From Agelaius tricolor (Eukaryota; Chordata; Aves; Passeriformes; Icteridae), in the NCBI GenBank assembly GCA_023055355.1, contig JALJCS010000001.1, positions 72,333,381-72,397,380 of the forward strand: a stretch of 64,000 nucleotides of DNA, given 5' to 3'. The notes under the pieces are model-generated. The model did no database searches and had not been told where the DNA came from. It saw only the letters and a program-made list of their open reading frames with translations. This document shows positions 10,650 to 23,372 of the stretch, in pieces. Position 1 is the stretch's first letter. Every line of letters begins with the position of its first letter. Both the position numbers and the translations under genes were made by a program.

Positions 10650-10799
10650 TGGGGGTGGTGTCTCTGGCTTTGGCGGCGGCGGCTCCCACTGCCGGCGCTG
10701 CCGCTGCTCGCCCGCGCTCCCTCAGCGCGCTGCGAGCGGAGCGATCGCGGTGCCCGTGCCCAGAGAGCTCCCGGAGCGCCCGGGGGAGCCCCTGCCGAG
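10650..10799 (+). other. ITSN2: Possible alternative first exon (1b) of ITSN2
   Basis: A second CpG-rich block of about 150 bp ends in a strong donor (ccgag|gtgagg, donor from 10800). I see no ATG between 10650 and 10799, so a transcript starting here would lack the exon-1a upstream reading frame. The start is a guess; only the donor and composition support it. Confidence 0.35.
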
Positions 10800-12859
10800 G
10801 TGAGGTGACTCGGACGCGTTTGTAGAGCCCCGCTCCTTGTGGTGATGGTGATTTTGTTCCGTCTGGTTAGCTGTGAAAATGCGGGGTTTGGAGAAACCCA
10901 GCTGGTTTCTGCAGTTAAAGTTTGCAAACTGCTCTGTCTGTAAATAGACTGGCTTTTCTCGGTCTCGACTTCTCACCGCGGCATGTCGTAATTCAGAGAA
11001 TAAAATGAGGCTGAGGTACGTGATTCGGTTTCCTAAACATTAAGGTACCATTTTGAATACAGTAAATGGTTTTCGGGCCAGTTGGGGCTTTGACATCTGT
11101 CACATCGCAGAACTCGAAAGTAGATCCTGCTTTAAGATAGTGCCTGCGTTCTCTGAAGTTATTCTTGCAGCGGTTCTCTTAAAACATCAGTCGGAAATTC
11201 CCCATCTAAGCACGGGAATGAGAAGTCTCAAGCTTCTTTGCCCTTGTGTCCAGGCTGCCCTCTGTTGTGCGTTGCTCTTTTGGGAAAATGATGTTTTCTG
11301 AGCTCGTTTGCTGTTGGTGCTGGCCTGTGGTGGCCGGAGTGTGCACAGGAAGGCTCGGAGGGCGTGTGAAGCAGAATGTGCTCTAGGTTACATCGGTGCT
11401 GCATAAATTTTTGCTCGCTCTCAAGAACTTCTAATCATTCATCTGAAATTGGCTTGTAACAAATATGTATATTTGTGCGACGGTGACATGTAGAAGTAAG
11501 GAGCGCTAGGAACTATTGGATAAGCAGCTGCCTGGGCTTCATTCTCCTCCCAAATCTGGTTCATTTTTGTTACCTTGTTTCCACTCGACCTCCCCTGTTT
11601 TGTTTGTGTGTATTTTTTCAGTGTGACTCATCTGGGAGGGGCATTCACACCACCATACCTCTGAGGATTCAGAGAAACCTTAACTCAGACTCAGGGCTCC
11701 CTGTGATGTGAACTGTGTGATGCCTGCAGACATGGATTTAGGCTGCTCCGTGCTCTCTGTTGAACAGAATTTTTTGTTAGATTAGCCTCTTAACTCAGAT
11801 GCCTAAATTAGATCAAGTGAATATGCTTATCCTTTTAATTACTATCCTGAGGGAATTGCGTTTACTTTTTTTCTCCTCCATCTGTACAAGATCTGGGGTA
11901 CAGGATGAATCCCTGGCTGAGTTGTAGCAGTCACTGTAAGAGAAACCGAGAGGATGATGTTCCCATAGCAGTAACAATAACAAAATGGGGTACCTATGGT
12001 CTGGTTGGGCTAATCATAAAAATAATGGGGTTATCTACCATAGGTGCTGGTCAAAGCACCCAAGCTTTATGGATACTTATTTTTTTAACCATTCTTGTAG
12101 GCAGAATGAGATAGATCAAGATGAAAGTGAGTGTGGATGATTTTGATCTGTGTTTTTGATAAGGCTTTATTTATTGAGACTCAGGTATTACAGTGATTTG
12201 TACCACAGGAGTACTTACAGTAAAGTTTTTTTTACAGATATTTCTGTTGTAGTCTGTAATGTTGAAAAGTGAATTAATTTAATAGCATAGGAAAGTAGCA
12301 AGCTATGAAAAATGAAGCTAAGTCTGTAGGTGATAGTATTTCTTCAATGAGCTGCTTGTCAGGAGCTGGTGAGGAAAATGAGGCAGCATTTGGAAAGTGA
12401 AAGGTGATGTGCATGCTTTGCTTGGGGTGTTATCAGAAACCTTTACAGCCTTTGAGAAAAGGCATCTGTCAGGAAAATACTGTGGGTTTAGTTCCTGAAA
12501 GGCAATGTAGTCCAGATTAGTTCCTGTCACAAATTGAGACAGATGTCTCTGGTCTGAGAGATAATTTACTTGCAGACTTTTAACTAACAGGTTATCTACT
12601 GTTGCTTCAAAAGATTTAATTTGATTAGCATGCAAAATATGTGAAAAAAGCATTTAATGAGATTTTTCTTTTAAAGGCCAGAGCTGTTCTCTTTGTCTTT
12701 TTAAAAACTGGTTCAAAAATTGGACATCTTTACTTGTAATGTTAATTTCTAGCCTATTTTCACTTGAAAGGAAATACCTCCACTATTTCAGTTTTTAAAA
12801 AGCTTTTATCTGATTCGATTTGTTTTTATTTACCTCAAATGTAGTTACAGAAAAATATT

Positions 12860-13520
12860 GTTTTGAAGGGACTTCTGGAGATCATCTGGTCCAACCCTAT
12901 GAAAAGCATGGCCAGGTCAGGTCACTCAGAGCCATGTCTGGTTGTGTTGGGATTATCTCTGAGGGTGGAGATCCCAAAAACTCACTGGACAGCCCTCTCC
13001 AGTTTGGTACCTACCCTGACTCAAAGTACATCCCACCCCCTTGCCCAGGCTGCCAGGGAAGACATTAAACAATACTGGCCATGGCGGCAGCTCCTGGGGA
13101 GCATCACCTGTTCCAGCCAGATGGATTTGGGACTACTGAGGACAGCCCTTGGACCCTGCTGGTCAGGCAGGTTTTCCACCCACTTTACAGTCAGCTTTTT
13201 CAAACTATATTCCACCAGTTTGGCTGTAAGAACACTGTGGGAGATCTTGTTAAAAGCCTTTGTGGTGTCAAAACAAGCTGCTGTGTCTTTGTTCAGAGGG
13301 CCAATCATCTCAAAGATGAGATGTGTCAGGTGTGGTTGGTCCTCAATAGCCACATGCCATTTCCCTTCACCCTTTTCTTCTTCAAGCATCTGTAGGTGGG
13401 TCCTAGGATGATTTGCTCCATAATCTTTCTAGGCACTGAAGTGAGACTTAGCTGCCTTCAGTTTGCCTTTTTCAAGTCACCAGGATCCTTGACCAGTCAC
13501 CAAGACCTCCCAAAATTAAC
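12860..13520 (-). mobile_element. CR1-type LINE with reverse-transcriptase remnant
   Basis: Read on the minus strand, about 13390-13080 gives a decayed reverse-transcriptase stretch with DTTKAFNKISHSVLTAKLVE, matching the D..KAFD.VSH..L..KL block of non-LTR transposons. It is followed, after an internal deletion, by the CR1 3' UTR, which ends near 12862 (gaagggacttctggagatca). The copy is truncated and inactive. Confidence 0.8.
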
Positions 13521-16500
13521 AGAGTTTAGTCTTACAGTGACATTAGCCAGTGTTCCTGGCAGCACTGGGGCTGTGATTTGTTCCATATGCACATGTATGC
13601 AAATGCTCTATTTACATATTTTAAAGTTATTTTGACTTTCAAAAGCTGCTTTCAGTCCAGTGCAAAGTTAAATCTTTTGGTAAAGGATATTAGATGATGG
13701 ATCCTGACATGTTTTTAAGTTTTGGGGTGAACCTTGATGTAGTTGTTCTGTGAAAATCATGAGAGCAGTAGTTGGCTGACGGAGTTTGGGGTGTTGCTTG
13801 GATTGGAAGGTTTGTTTTATGTGGCTGACTGATTGGGAAAGTCAGTTACCCTTCTTAGGCTTTTTTGTCTTAAGTGATGATTGGTGGTTATAAAGATAAC
13901 AAAGATAGAGTTGTAGAGTCCTCTTCATTTTATGAAGGACTGACCTATTTCAAGCACTACCACTTGTCAGGAGAACAACACAAAGTATACTTCGAGGTTC
14001 AGAGGTTGACCTAGATATTGGGTGAAGTAGGGTTGTTACTGTATTCCTCTTACCTTTAGAAACATACTATCACTCTTTAACTTCACCTTTTAAAATTGCA
14101 TTTTTCTTGTGTGCCCTGGTTGGTGGTAGATGACACATCAGACTATTTTGAAGGGAAACATTCATGTTAGAGTTCCTGGTTGGATTTCTGGAAGGGCTAA
14201 GCAGCTGTTTTAAGTGATCCTGAAATTTTCAAATGCTTAATTGCAAATATTGCAGGTAGCTGAATTCTCTCTGGTATTCTGACTCCTGATCAGTATAGAA
14301 CTGGGAGATTTATGTCTACGTGTAAGTTCCTTCCAGTGACAGACCAATGTAAGCCAAAATTTTAAGCCAGCTGTAAGCAGGGAAGCCTTGTTTTCTGTGG
14401 CATTAGCTGTCTGAGTTTGATCAGATGTGAGCCTGTGTTGAATTTTTTCTTGTGGTCAGTATATTTAGACCAGCCTTCAGCCATGTGGATCCTCTGGTGT
14501 CTAATATAGGCACTCAAACATACTGCAGTCTTTCTCTCCCTTGAGGGTACTAAATTTGGTTGTGCCTTCTCTGTCTGGTTGCCTGCTTTTTATGAATATT
14601 ATATTCAGTTAAGATCATTGCAAAGGACACCCTTCTGTTAAGCTTGGTTCATGTTGGTGATGGGGTTCATCAGAGTAGTTTACTCATGTCTCATACTCTG
14701 AGAAAGGCAAGCTAAGAATTCAGGCATCCTGGTTGCTTGGTTACTATAGTGCTGCTGCTTTCATTAATTCACTTGTCTATCAGGATGGTGGTTTTTGGGT
14801 TTTTTGTTTTTTTTTTTTATTATTATTCTCAGATTTATTTAAGGATAAGTCTTTAGAAAACAAACAGGAGGCTATTTCATGAGTAGTTCTTTGTTCTTCT
14901 TACTTCTACGTATACATTGTTTTATTGCCCTTTGCAAGATGATGCAGGGACTGTAGTAACTAGTTTTTCTGGTATTGTTGTGCCATCAGCACCAAATGTT
15001 GTAAAGGTGAGGATTAGGTCACATAAAAATTATATAGTAAAAATGGAGCTGGTGAAGTGTCATTTTTCTTCAAATTGAGAGTATTTAGAACTTTGTCAGT
15101 ATAGGAACAGAGCCTGCCCATGCTGGTTACTCGGATCCTATAGTTAAAACAATGGATCGAGCATTAATATATACGTGAGCACAGTGTTGTGTAACTCTTA
15201 TTTTCAGAACAACACATAAAATTCAAATGATGTAACACGATGACAGTAGCAGCACAAAGCATTGCAGTTACTTAATAGAGGACAAGTATCTGAGAACTAT
15301 TTTTAAACATTTTGGCAGTTACAGAGAGTTGAAAAGGTGTGGTTGATCCAGAAAAGTCACCGCTTCCTTGGAACAGCGATTCTGAGCGCAGACAGTTTGA
15401 CTTGAGACACTTTGATACGGGATGTTGCTGCTTCAGAAGTAGCAGATAATAATTCTGAGCTGGCTCTACTAGTGAAAATGTTCAAGGCTGATGCAAGTGG
15501 AGCTTGTGAAATGCTGTGGCATCAGTCATGAGCAGTATCTGCAGTTAGTGATTCAACGGCATACACATGAAGTAAGGGAAGAACAGGAAATGGGAGTTAA
15601 CTTTTCTTTGTTTCTAAAAATATTACAATTGGAATGTGGAAAAAAATTACCTATTATGGCTATACTAATAAATCTATCAAAAAATCAGAGCACGTCTAAA
15701 TAATACTTTGGTCTTATCTTTCAAAGTTCGAGAATTTTACTAATCAAAAGCTAAAACTTCCTAGCTTTTTCCACTACACTCTTACAACTTTAAGGTAGGA
15801 CATGTGTCTTTCTGACTGAGATACATTTGCCCCTTGGAATTTTACATGATATTGAGATGTTTGTTTAACATGAGCGATAGATAATTGATTCTCTAAGATC
15901 ATGAAATTCAATTTGGTGGTCAGAACATTGTTACTGTGTGCTCTAGAGCTCTGTGCTAGAGGTTTAAGAGACCACATTTCAGCTGGATGATTTGAAGGAC
16001 TGTTCTTGATAATATGAGCATGGATGTGACTTGTGGGTGGGAGTGGGGTCAGAAGCAGGAGTCTTCAGCTGGGGCAGGTGGGAGATGCTGTGCCACATTG
16101 CCTGTGTGCTGAGTCCAGCTCAGAACCAGTGTGCTGGTCCCAGAGCCCCTGTGCTGGGGGGCATCTCCATTACACCCACACTTTTCTGTGTCACTTTGGG
16201 GAATGCATTTTTACCCATCATTATCCAACTAAAATACTCCTACCTAGTTACTTTTTCCTGTTTTGACTGCCATATGCTAATCTTTGCTTCTTCTCCCACA
16301 AGGTTTCCCTGTTTTTTGATTCATCAGAGATAAACACCATTTCTGTGCTTTAAAGGCTTCTTGTGGCTTTCTCCTCTCTGCTTGTCATCTCATTCAGTTT
16401 TGAGAAGTTAAAACTGATGGTTTTGTGCACCTGTCCAGCTTGAAAGCAGATACCTAAACTGTAAATCCAGTCTCACTGAATGTTTTACTTTTATTGGTTT

Positions 16501-17857
16501 TACAGATACTCAAAGATTGTTCTCTGCTGAGCACAGAAGAGTTCTCACATATCTTTTGTTTCATGCTTTGCTATAGCAGCCCATTAGATGTTCTATGTAT
16601 TTTGCACTGTTATCTGTGTCTGAAAGCTGAGCAGCAAGTTAAGCAGCATCTCTTCTATCATAAGAAGAAAATAACATTAAGAATTCTTCTGTTAGTTTTT
16701 TTTTTTTCTCTGTTAGCATTTTACTTGTGCTTCTGATGGAAGGACAGGAGTGGGCTTAAAATTTTCCTCTAAGGTGGCAAGATTTTAAATGAATAAGCTT
16801 AAAAGTAATATGCTCTCACGTTTCCAGTCTTGGTTGAAGTAAGAAAACAATGTAAAGAAGACAACTCATCAAATATTTTTGTCTTGCCCAAGTCCCCATT
16901 GACATATATTAGGAGTTACAGTGTGAAAGTGGAGAACTGCAAGTTTCAAGGTGTGTGGACCTCACCAAACAGCATTTAAGGGTGCTTGCACAAAGCTTGC
17001 AAATGATTACATGTGAGAATTGATGTACTTTAAAACAGAATTTTAAAAAAAGGCATATGGAGTGTGGAGTCATGTGAATTGGAAAGTAGGAAGCATAAAA
17101 AACCCCAAAAAACACAAGAGTATTTTAAGTTACCACCCCATGAGGAGCAAGCGTATCTCACTCAGCTCTCTGGAAAGGTTACAAAATGCAGCCTAGAGTT
17201 GCTTCTTGAAGGTAGAAGCTCAGAGCCTTTAAAAAAAAATCTTATAAATAGTATACCCTCTACTTCTTGGGTTTTTTTTCATTTCCTTTCTAAGCAAAGC
17301 AAGCAGAGGTGGTGATGTCTGTCTGGGATCAGGTGAGTGAATATATTCTCCCAGGGCGTGACAGAGCTGGATTCAATTTCCATCTTTTCCTGAGGAAGTT
17401 TGTGTCTCCTGGGAGAAGGGCCAGGGAATTAAATAGTGAGCTTCCTGAAGTGGGATTCTGATTCTCTCCCTCAGAACAATTTCTTCCTTGCAAAGAAGGT
17501 TTGAAGCTGGAGGGACAGACAGAGAGGGACCTGCAGGTCTCTGCCTTAATGTAGAGAATTAAAAATAAAATGGGAGAAATCTTCTCCTAGAAAGGAGGAA
17601 GGAAAGACCAGTTTTAATCTCCAGAAAGAGAGGAGAGAGCTGAACTGTGTCTTGACACTTTGAATGGGTGCTTTCACAGCTGAGCAGCTGTGTAAGAAAC
17701 AGAGTAAGCCCAGCAATAGTGACCACACAATTCTGGTTTTTGAACAGAAAGAGAGATCCTTGTATTTTGGATGGTCAGTAAGTTCAGAAAGCATATTAGT
17801 CAAGCAAGGTGGGCAGAAAGGTATTTGTCAGAAAAATACTTTTTGTGTTCTGTCTGG

Positions 17858-18295
17858 ATCACAGAATCACTGAGTTGGAAGTGACCTTCAAGATCATCGA
17901 GTCCAACCCAGCCCTTAACACCTCACCTAAGCTGTGGCACCAAATGCCACATCCAGTCTTTTTTTAAACACATCCAGGGATGTGACTTCACCACCTCCCT
18001 GGGCAGGCCATTCCAGAACTTTATCACTCTTTCCATAAAAAACTTTTCCCTAACATCCAACTTGTATTTCTCTTGGCACAGCTTGAGACTATGTCCTCTG
18101 GTTCTGCCAGTTGCTGCCTGGAGAGGGAGACCAACCCCACCTGACTACAGCCACCTTTCTGGTGGTTGTAGAGTGATAAGGTCACCCCTGAGTCTCCTTT
18201 TCACCAGACTAAACAACCCCAGCTCCCTCAGCCATTCCTCACAGGGTTTGTGTTCCCAGCCCCTCACCAGCCTTGTTGCCCCCTCTGGATGAGCT
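17858..18295 (-). mobile_element. CR1 LINE 3' part, well preserved
   Basis: Several consensus-like CR1 blocks stand in order: atcacagaatcactgagttg, atcatcgagtccaacccagc, accacctccctgggcaggcc and cagcttgagactatgtcctc. It is one of the clearer copies in the window. Confidence 0.88.
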
Positions 18296-20502
18296 CACTG
18301 TTGTGTAGGAAGTTTCTCTTTCACAATGAACAAGGAAGGGGCTTCATACCCTAGGGTTAAGAAGTAAAATGTTTAAGACTTTTTTTTTTTTTTAATATCA
18401 AAATATTAACTGAGGCTTTCAGTACTGTTATCTACAGTAGCAGGGGGAGCAGGAAGAGCCAGCAATGTGCTACCCACAGTCAACTCCTCCGTTCTGTCAC
18501 TGATGTCATTCATCTGTTATCAGAGTGGGTGGACTTTGTAAGCTGGCCACAGTGCATTTTGAAAAGGCCATGTGCCTGTGTATAACTGTACTGTATAAAG
18601 GAGATAAATGCTTGGCCTGCCACAATGTTGAGATGTTTTTCTTTTTTTTTTTTTTAATCAGTAAACTCTCATACCAGTATGTCTTGAACAGAAAGACAAA
18701 GAGAAGTTACAGTCTGTGCTGCTTCATAATGCCTTACTAATGCTTCTTATTGTCCCATTTTTAAGGGAGTACTCCAAAAAAAGCAGCAAACTACATGGGC
18801 TATTGCAGTGTCACTGCTTTGCAAATATAATGAGTTGTCTTTGTGTTGTCCAGGTCTACAGGTGTTGCAAAGAGTAAATCAGGTAACTAGTGCTGCAGTC
18901 CCTGTCCTTGCTAATTGGCTCTTGCAGCAAAATTCTGCAATATATCTTCCTCCTGCCACAGAGAGAAGGAAAAGAGTAATGGTGTGACCACACATGCTGC
19001 TTCCATGGGATTTGCTTTCTTCCAGAGAGAACCTGGTGCACCAGACCTTCATTTCTACTAAAACTATGTGGCTGTGGTTCTTCTGAGAAATGTTTTGGAA
19101 AAAAAAATTGATTCAAGTATAAATATTAACAAAGATTGTGGTGAGGCCGCCCTTCATAAAATGGCAATATGCCTATGATAGTAAAAACAAAAAGCTTTTT
19201 TCCTTTCTCCTGCAATCTGCCCAGCTCTAATGTTTTCTAATGCTTTCAGCATGGTCCTGATGTGCCCCCTGCTCCTTGCAATCTCCTCATTTCTTTTCTG
19301 CACTTGTATCAACTATAATGAACACTGAGAGAGGGAACAGAAGTTGCAGTCTGGCAGGTCAGTTTGTGAAAACAATTAGGGCTTTAAAGATTTGGGCTAG
19401 TCAGATGGCTTGTTTACAAGAACTTGCTGTTCTGCTGTTTAAATGTGAGATCCAAGTTTTCCTGTTTTCACCCTAAATGGCAGCAGGACTTAATGTCATC
19501 TACAGTGTTTGTAAGGATGTTTGATCCTGTTGTTACACCATGGATTTTGTACTGTCTGCCACGGTTTCTTACAACTGATAACTGAGTTCACCAAGCACAT
19601 CTAGAGCATTTTGCAGAAACAACTTTCTGTGAAATGCTCTGGTGGCAATGTCCATGATTTCATCCATATCATCTGTTTGGGACACTGGTTATAGTATTTT
19701 CTTGATTCTTATTTTCTTTCTTCAGTGAACATTTCTATATGACATTGTGTAAAAAAGGTCCTTGGAAGTGTACAGCTTCCACCTCCATTAATGATTAAAA
19801 GATATCAGAATCTATCTAAAAAAGTCTAAGTTTGTCTTAAAATGAGAATATTTTGCTGTGATTCCCCTTGGAAAATCAGTGGCTCACACTTGTGTCCTAA
19901 AGGCTTAAGGTGTTTTTACACCTTTGTAATCCTTATAGATGGTGACTGCAGCAACTTTATTTGCAATTTGTGAAAATAAGCTGCTTTTAGTTTTGATATA
20001 TGCATAATCTCCAAGACTTTGGGATGTGCTGGAGAAATGCAGAAGTCAGAATACTTGTTGAGGGCAAGCTCCATTCATTGAGAAGGATTGTTTTTCCAGA
20101 CTTTTGAAAAATGTGCATAGATTTCAAGTTTACTGGGCTGTTTCCTCCTTCTTTAAAAAAAAAAATTGAGGGGAAATTATACTGCAGCAATACTTTTATT
20201 CTTCCTTTTTTCACTTTCTGGTACAATTGAGAAGCTGTCACTGTAGAAGTATCTGTGCTTGGTGTAGTCCTGGTGTCTGAATGGATCTGTGCAAAGGGAT
20301 AAGACTGCGTTCCCAATGCTGGTGAGATACAAAATCCTGCAAAAGTCCCATTTATGATTTTTTGGTTGGTTCTGTAAGGTCATAGTTTTCTTCTTTAGGG
20401 GTTACTCTAGGAGGTTTTGGTTCCCTTCAAGTTTAGTGTTTATTTGAAATGCCACAAGGTCTGCATATAGACATAATAGTGAGACAACAGAGCTAAATCA
20501 TG

Positions 20503-20545
20503 ATTTAATCACATCACACTGCTGTAATGTGTGATGTGATTAAAT
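20503..20545. repeat. Perfect 17-bp inverted repeat with a 9-base loop
   Basis: The arms atttaatcacatcacac (20503-20519) and gtgtgatgtgattaaat (20529-20545) are exact reverse complements around tgctgtaat. Confidence 0.95.
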
Positions 20546-21109
20546 TTCAGTACAGACCCATTGGGCAGTTCCCTGGTTTTGGACCTTAGGTGTTGGTTCA
20601 TCTACATGGCAACACCCAGCACAGATTTGCCAGGCTGGTTCAGCCCAGGCTTGGGGAATTTTCAGGCACACTGAAAAATCCCTGTTGATAATTTGGGCAG
20701 GGATGTTCATTATTTTTGCTGATGAAAATGAACCAGCAACACGTGTCCTCCAGAGATGCAGGGCCTTCATAAATAGGAATGACCTTCACCCAGCAAAAGT
20801 GACATCAAAGTCCTCAAAAGTTTTCAGTTGAGATTGATTTTAAAATGTGGTATAGTTATGACTCTAGGGACATTAAAATGAGGAGAAGAGGTTTCTCCAT
20901 TTGGTGTGCATGAAGCTGCCTGGGTTACTTCTCCCACTCATGTGCTCAGCAGTGGAGGATTTTGAAAGCTCAATCTACACAAACCATTTCAGCAAAACCC
21001 ATGCAAAATGCTACTGTATAACTGTGAGTTGTATGAAGTATTTAAAAAGTATATCTTAAGATCTGGGGCTTTAAGAGTTAATCAGTATACTTGTATTGTC
21101 TGATAATTA

Positions 21110-21635
21110 TCTGACTTGTGCTGGGAGGCCACCCCTCAAGTACTGTGTCCAGTTTTTGGTCCCACAGTGTAAGAAGCATATAAAAATACCAGAATATGTC
21201 CAAAGGAGGGAAAGAAGGATGGTGAAAGGACTGGAGGGCAAGACTTTTGAGGAACAGCTGAGGATGTGAGGTTTGTTCAGTTTGGAGAAGAGACTGAGGG
21301 GGTGACCCCATTGCTGACTACATCTTCCTCATGATGGGAGCAGCAAGGGAAGTGCTGGTCTCTCCTGGTAGCAGGGCACGAGGGAATGGCTTAAAGCCAT
21401 ATCTGAGCACATTGAGATTGGATATAAGAAAAGTTCTCCACAGAGGGGGCAAACATGCCAGGGAGCTCCCCTGGGAGGGGGTCATGGCCCCAGCTCGTGT
21501 TCATGAAATATTGGCCAGTGCTCTTTACATAGGCAGGATCACTTTTAGGGTGTCTTGTGTGGAGTCTGAAGTTGGACTCAGTGAACCTCTTGTGTCCCTT
21601 CCAACTTGGGATAATCTATGTTTTTGTGATTATTC
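21110..21635 (+). mobile_element. CR1 LINE 3' part
   Basis: It includes tactgtgtccagtttttgg, gaggaacagctgagg, attggatataagaaaagttc and a terminal gtcccttccaacttgggat. It is moderately diverged. Confidence 0.8.
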
Positions 21636-23160
21636 ATTAAAAAAAACCCTCCAAAACCTAAAAGCTGCCTGAAATTAAGAGACTAAAATGAGTTGGAGCA
21701 AAGATCAAATATGTAACACTTAACCAGTAAGATTAAATGTGGAACAAGTCACATGAAGGTAGAAGTCTGCTGATTCTGGGGGTGTTCTCCAGCATCCTGC
21801 TTCTGTGTCATGGTTTCAGGTTCTGTTTTAGACCTCCTTGACAGAACAGCTTTTGTAGAGAAATGTGCTGTAGAAATGTTTTACAACATTGGCAGCACAT
21901 TTCAGGAAGGCTCTTTATAGATCTCAAGTGTCTCTTGCTAGGCTGCTTGGTAGGTCCATGTCTTGGAACAGTTCCATGCTTCCTTTTTTCATCTTTCTGT
22001 GGTTGATACCTTGTGTCATTGTGAGGGATCATTTGGACTCACCAACCACTCCATTTAGTTTCTTTAAATACATATGTATACATGTGTGTGTAGCCAAAAA
22101 ATATCTATGTATAATTATGATGTGAACTATATATAGAGAAAGAATTGTTAACAACTGATCCCAGACATTTTTAATTTTATTGAAGAAATGTGCAATAGAT
22201 ACAAAAATGCTTTCCTGTCCTCAGGTGGAACTGGAGTGCTTTCCAGTTGTGTGATTTGGTGCTGAGATGTGCAGGAGTTTCTTTGCAGGGAGTATGGAGG
22301 ATGTGATATTTCTGTACTTAATGTTAAAATGCATGCCTGTATTGAGGTGAAGGGGTTTTTTGTGTATGTGTGTGGGTAGGAGGTTTGGTGTCTGAAAAGG
22401 GGGTGGGCAAGATGTGATTCATGTTTCTTTTAATTAAAATAAATATTTCATTTTTCTAGCTTCATCCTGTACAGTAGTTTCTCCACAGAGAGCACAATGA
22501 TAATGATGTATGAATTTCAGTATTTAAGTAAAATTATCTCATCCAAAGCACAAGCCCACTTCATTGTCTTAGTTCTATATTTGTAAAGCAGTGAATTGTT
22601 CATGCTTTTCCCTCAGATAATTGTTAGTGACCATTTTGCAGTTCTAAAGAATTCTTTATATGGGTACACTTGAAAGAATGTGTACTAGAAAAGGAAAATC
22701 TTAGTACTCTGATATTTATTATGAAAGTAAATTCTGTTCAGACTCCATTTAAATGCTACTTTTGAGTGTTTATGCAGCAGCTCAGGAGAAGGAATAACTT
22801 CATTGTGTTGCTTCTGCAAAACTGGCTGATGACAGATTTTTTTGGGACAAGCCCTTTCTTCAGAACACATCATGTAAGAGTGTTTTCTTTGTTAATAGTG
22901 CGTGGAGTGTTGGAGTGGATGAATTTGAATAACAATTAGTTTTCCGCTTCGCTCAGCAGCAGCTTTGGCTTACCGAGCTGAGCACTGAACTTTTTGTTTA
23001 GTGAAACGCACAATATTTACCGGGGAGCGCTGGCAGGGATGTGCTGGGGCTCAGCCGCGTGTCCCAGCCAGCCGGGAGCTGTTTGTGCACATCGCTCCCA
23101 ACAGTTGGTACTGTTTTCCTTTAAGAACTGACACGAGGCTCAGACTGCACTGCATACGCT

Positions 23161-23164
<4 letters not shown>

Positions 23165-23194
<30 letters not shown>
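23165..23194 (+). repeat. Run of 30 A upstream of ITSN2 exon 2
   Basis: It is an uninterrupted A run about 145 bp before the exon 2 acceptor. No retroposed sequence was recognised to its left. Confidence 0.95.
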
Positions 23195-23197
<3 letters not shown>

Positions 23198-23339
23198 CAA
23201 AAAAGGATCCCGCCAGCCCTCCCCGGTGAGATGCCGCTGGATGAGCAGCAGCAGCCCCGGCCGGGCATTGTTCACTGTCGAAGCGGGGCCGGGCGCTGCC
23301 CTTGCTGCATTATTAATGCACGATGTTTTCATGTTGCAG

Positions 23340-23372
23340 ATGGCTGAGGGCTAGCGGCGCGCAGTCGGGACC
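23340..23372 (+). other. ITSN2: ITSN2 5'UTR part of exon 2, with a four-codon upstream ORF
   Basis: The exon follows the acceptor atgttgcag (ending 23339). Its first three bases form ATG, opening a tiny frame, ATG GCT GAG GGC TAG (23340-23354), that stops 18 nt before the main start codon. The exon-1a upstream frame, entering one base out of phase, stops at TGA 23345-23347. Confidence 0.7.

Larger units (their letters stand above)
10180..10810. promoter_or_regulatory. ITSN2: CpG-island promoter of ITSN2
   Basis: This CpG-dense block, interrupted by a T-rich tract at 10561-10648, lies 13 kb upstream of the ITSN2 start codon, as expected for a gene with a non-coding first exon. It holds an Sp/KLF GC box (CCCCCGCCCCC, 10365-10375) and, one base later, a YY1-type motif (GCCGCCATGTTG, 10376-10387). 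YY1 sites of this kind usually lie just downstream of the start of transcription, which would place initiation near 10350-10376 (inferred). Two good donors, at 10458 and 10800, suggest two alternative first exons. Confidence 0.75.
10810..23339. other. ITSN2 intron 1 (main part)
   Basis: It holds a CR1 copy with reverse-transcriptase remnants (about 12860-13520), two longer CR1 3' parts (about 17858-18295 and 21110-21635), a perfect 17-bp inverted repeat (20503-20545) and a run of 30 A (23165-23194). The last 300 bp before exon 2 are mildly CpG-rich (about 23030-23330) and could be a minor promoter. No exon-like open frame with matching splice sites was seen. Confidence 0.6.

Noticed and set aside
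12863..13411. 182-codon plus-strand open frame
   Set aside because: It is the antisense of a decayed CR1 reverse transcriptase.
15300..15703. Patch in intron 1 with a 70-codon open frame and several CpG sites
   Set aside because: There are no matching splice sites and no family recognised; not enough to call an exon or a conserved element.
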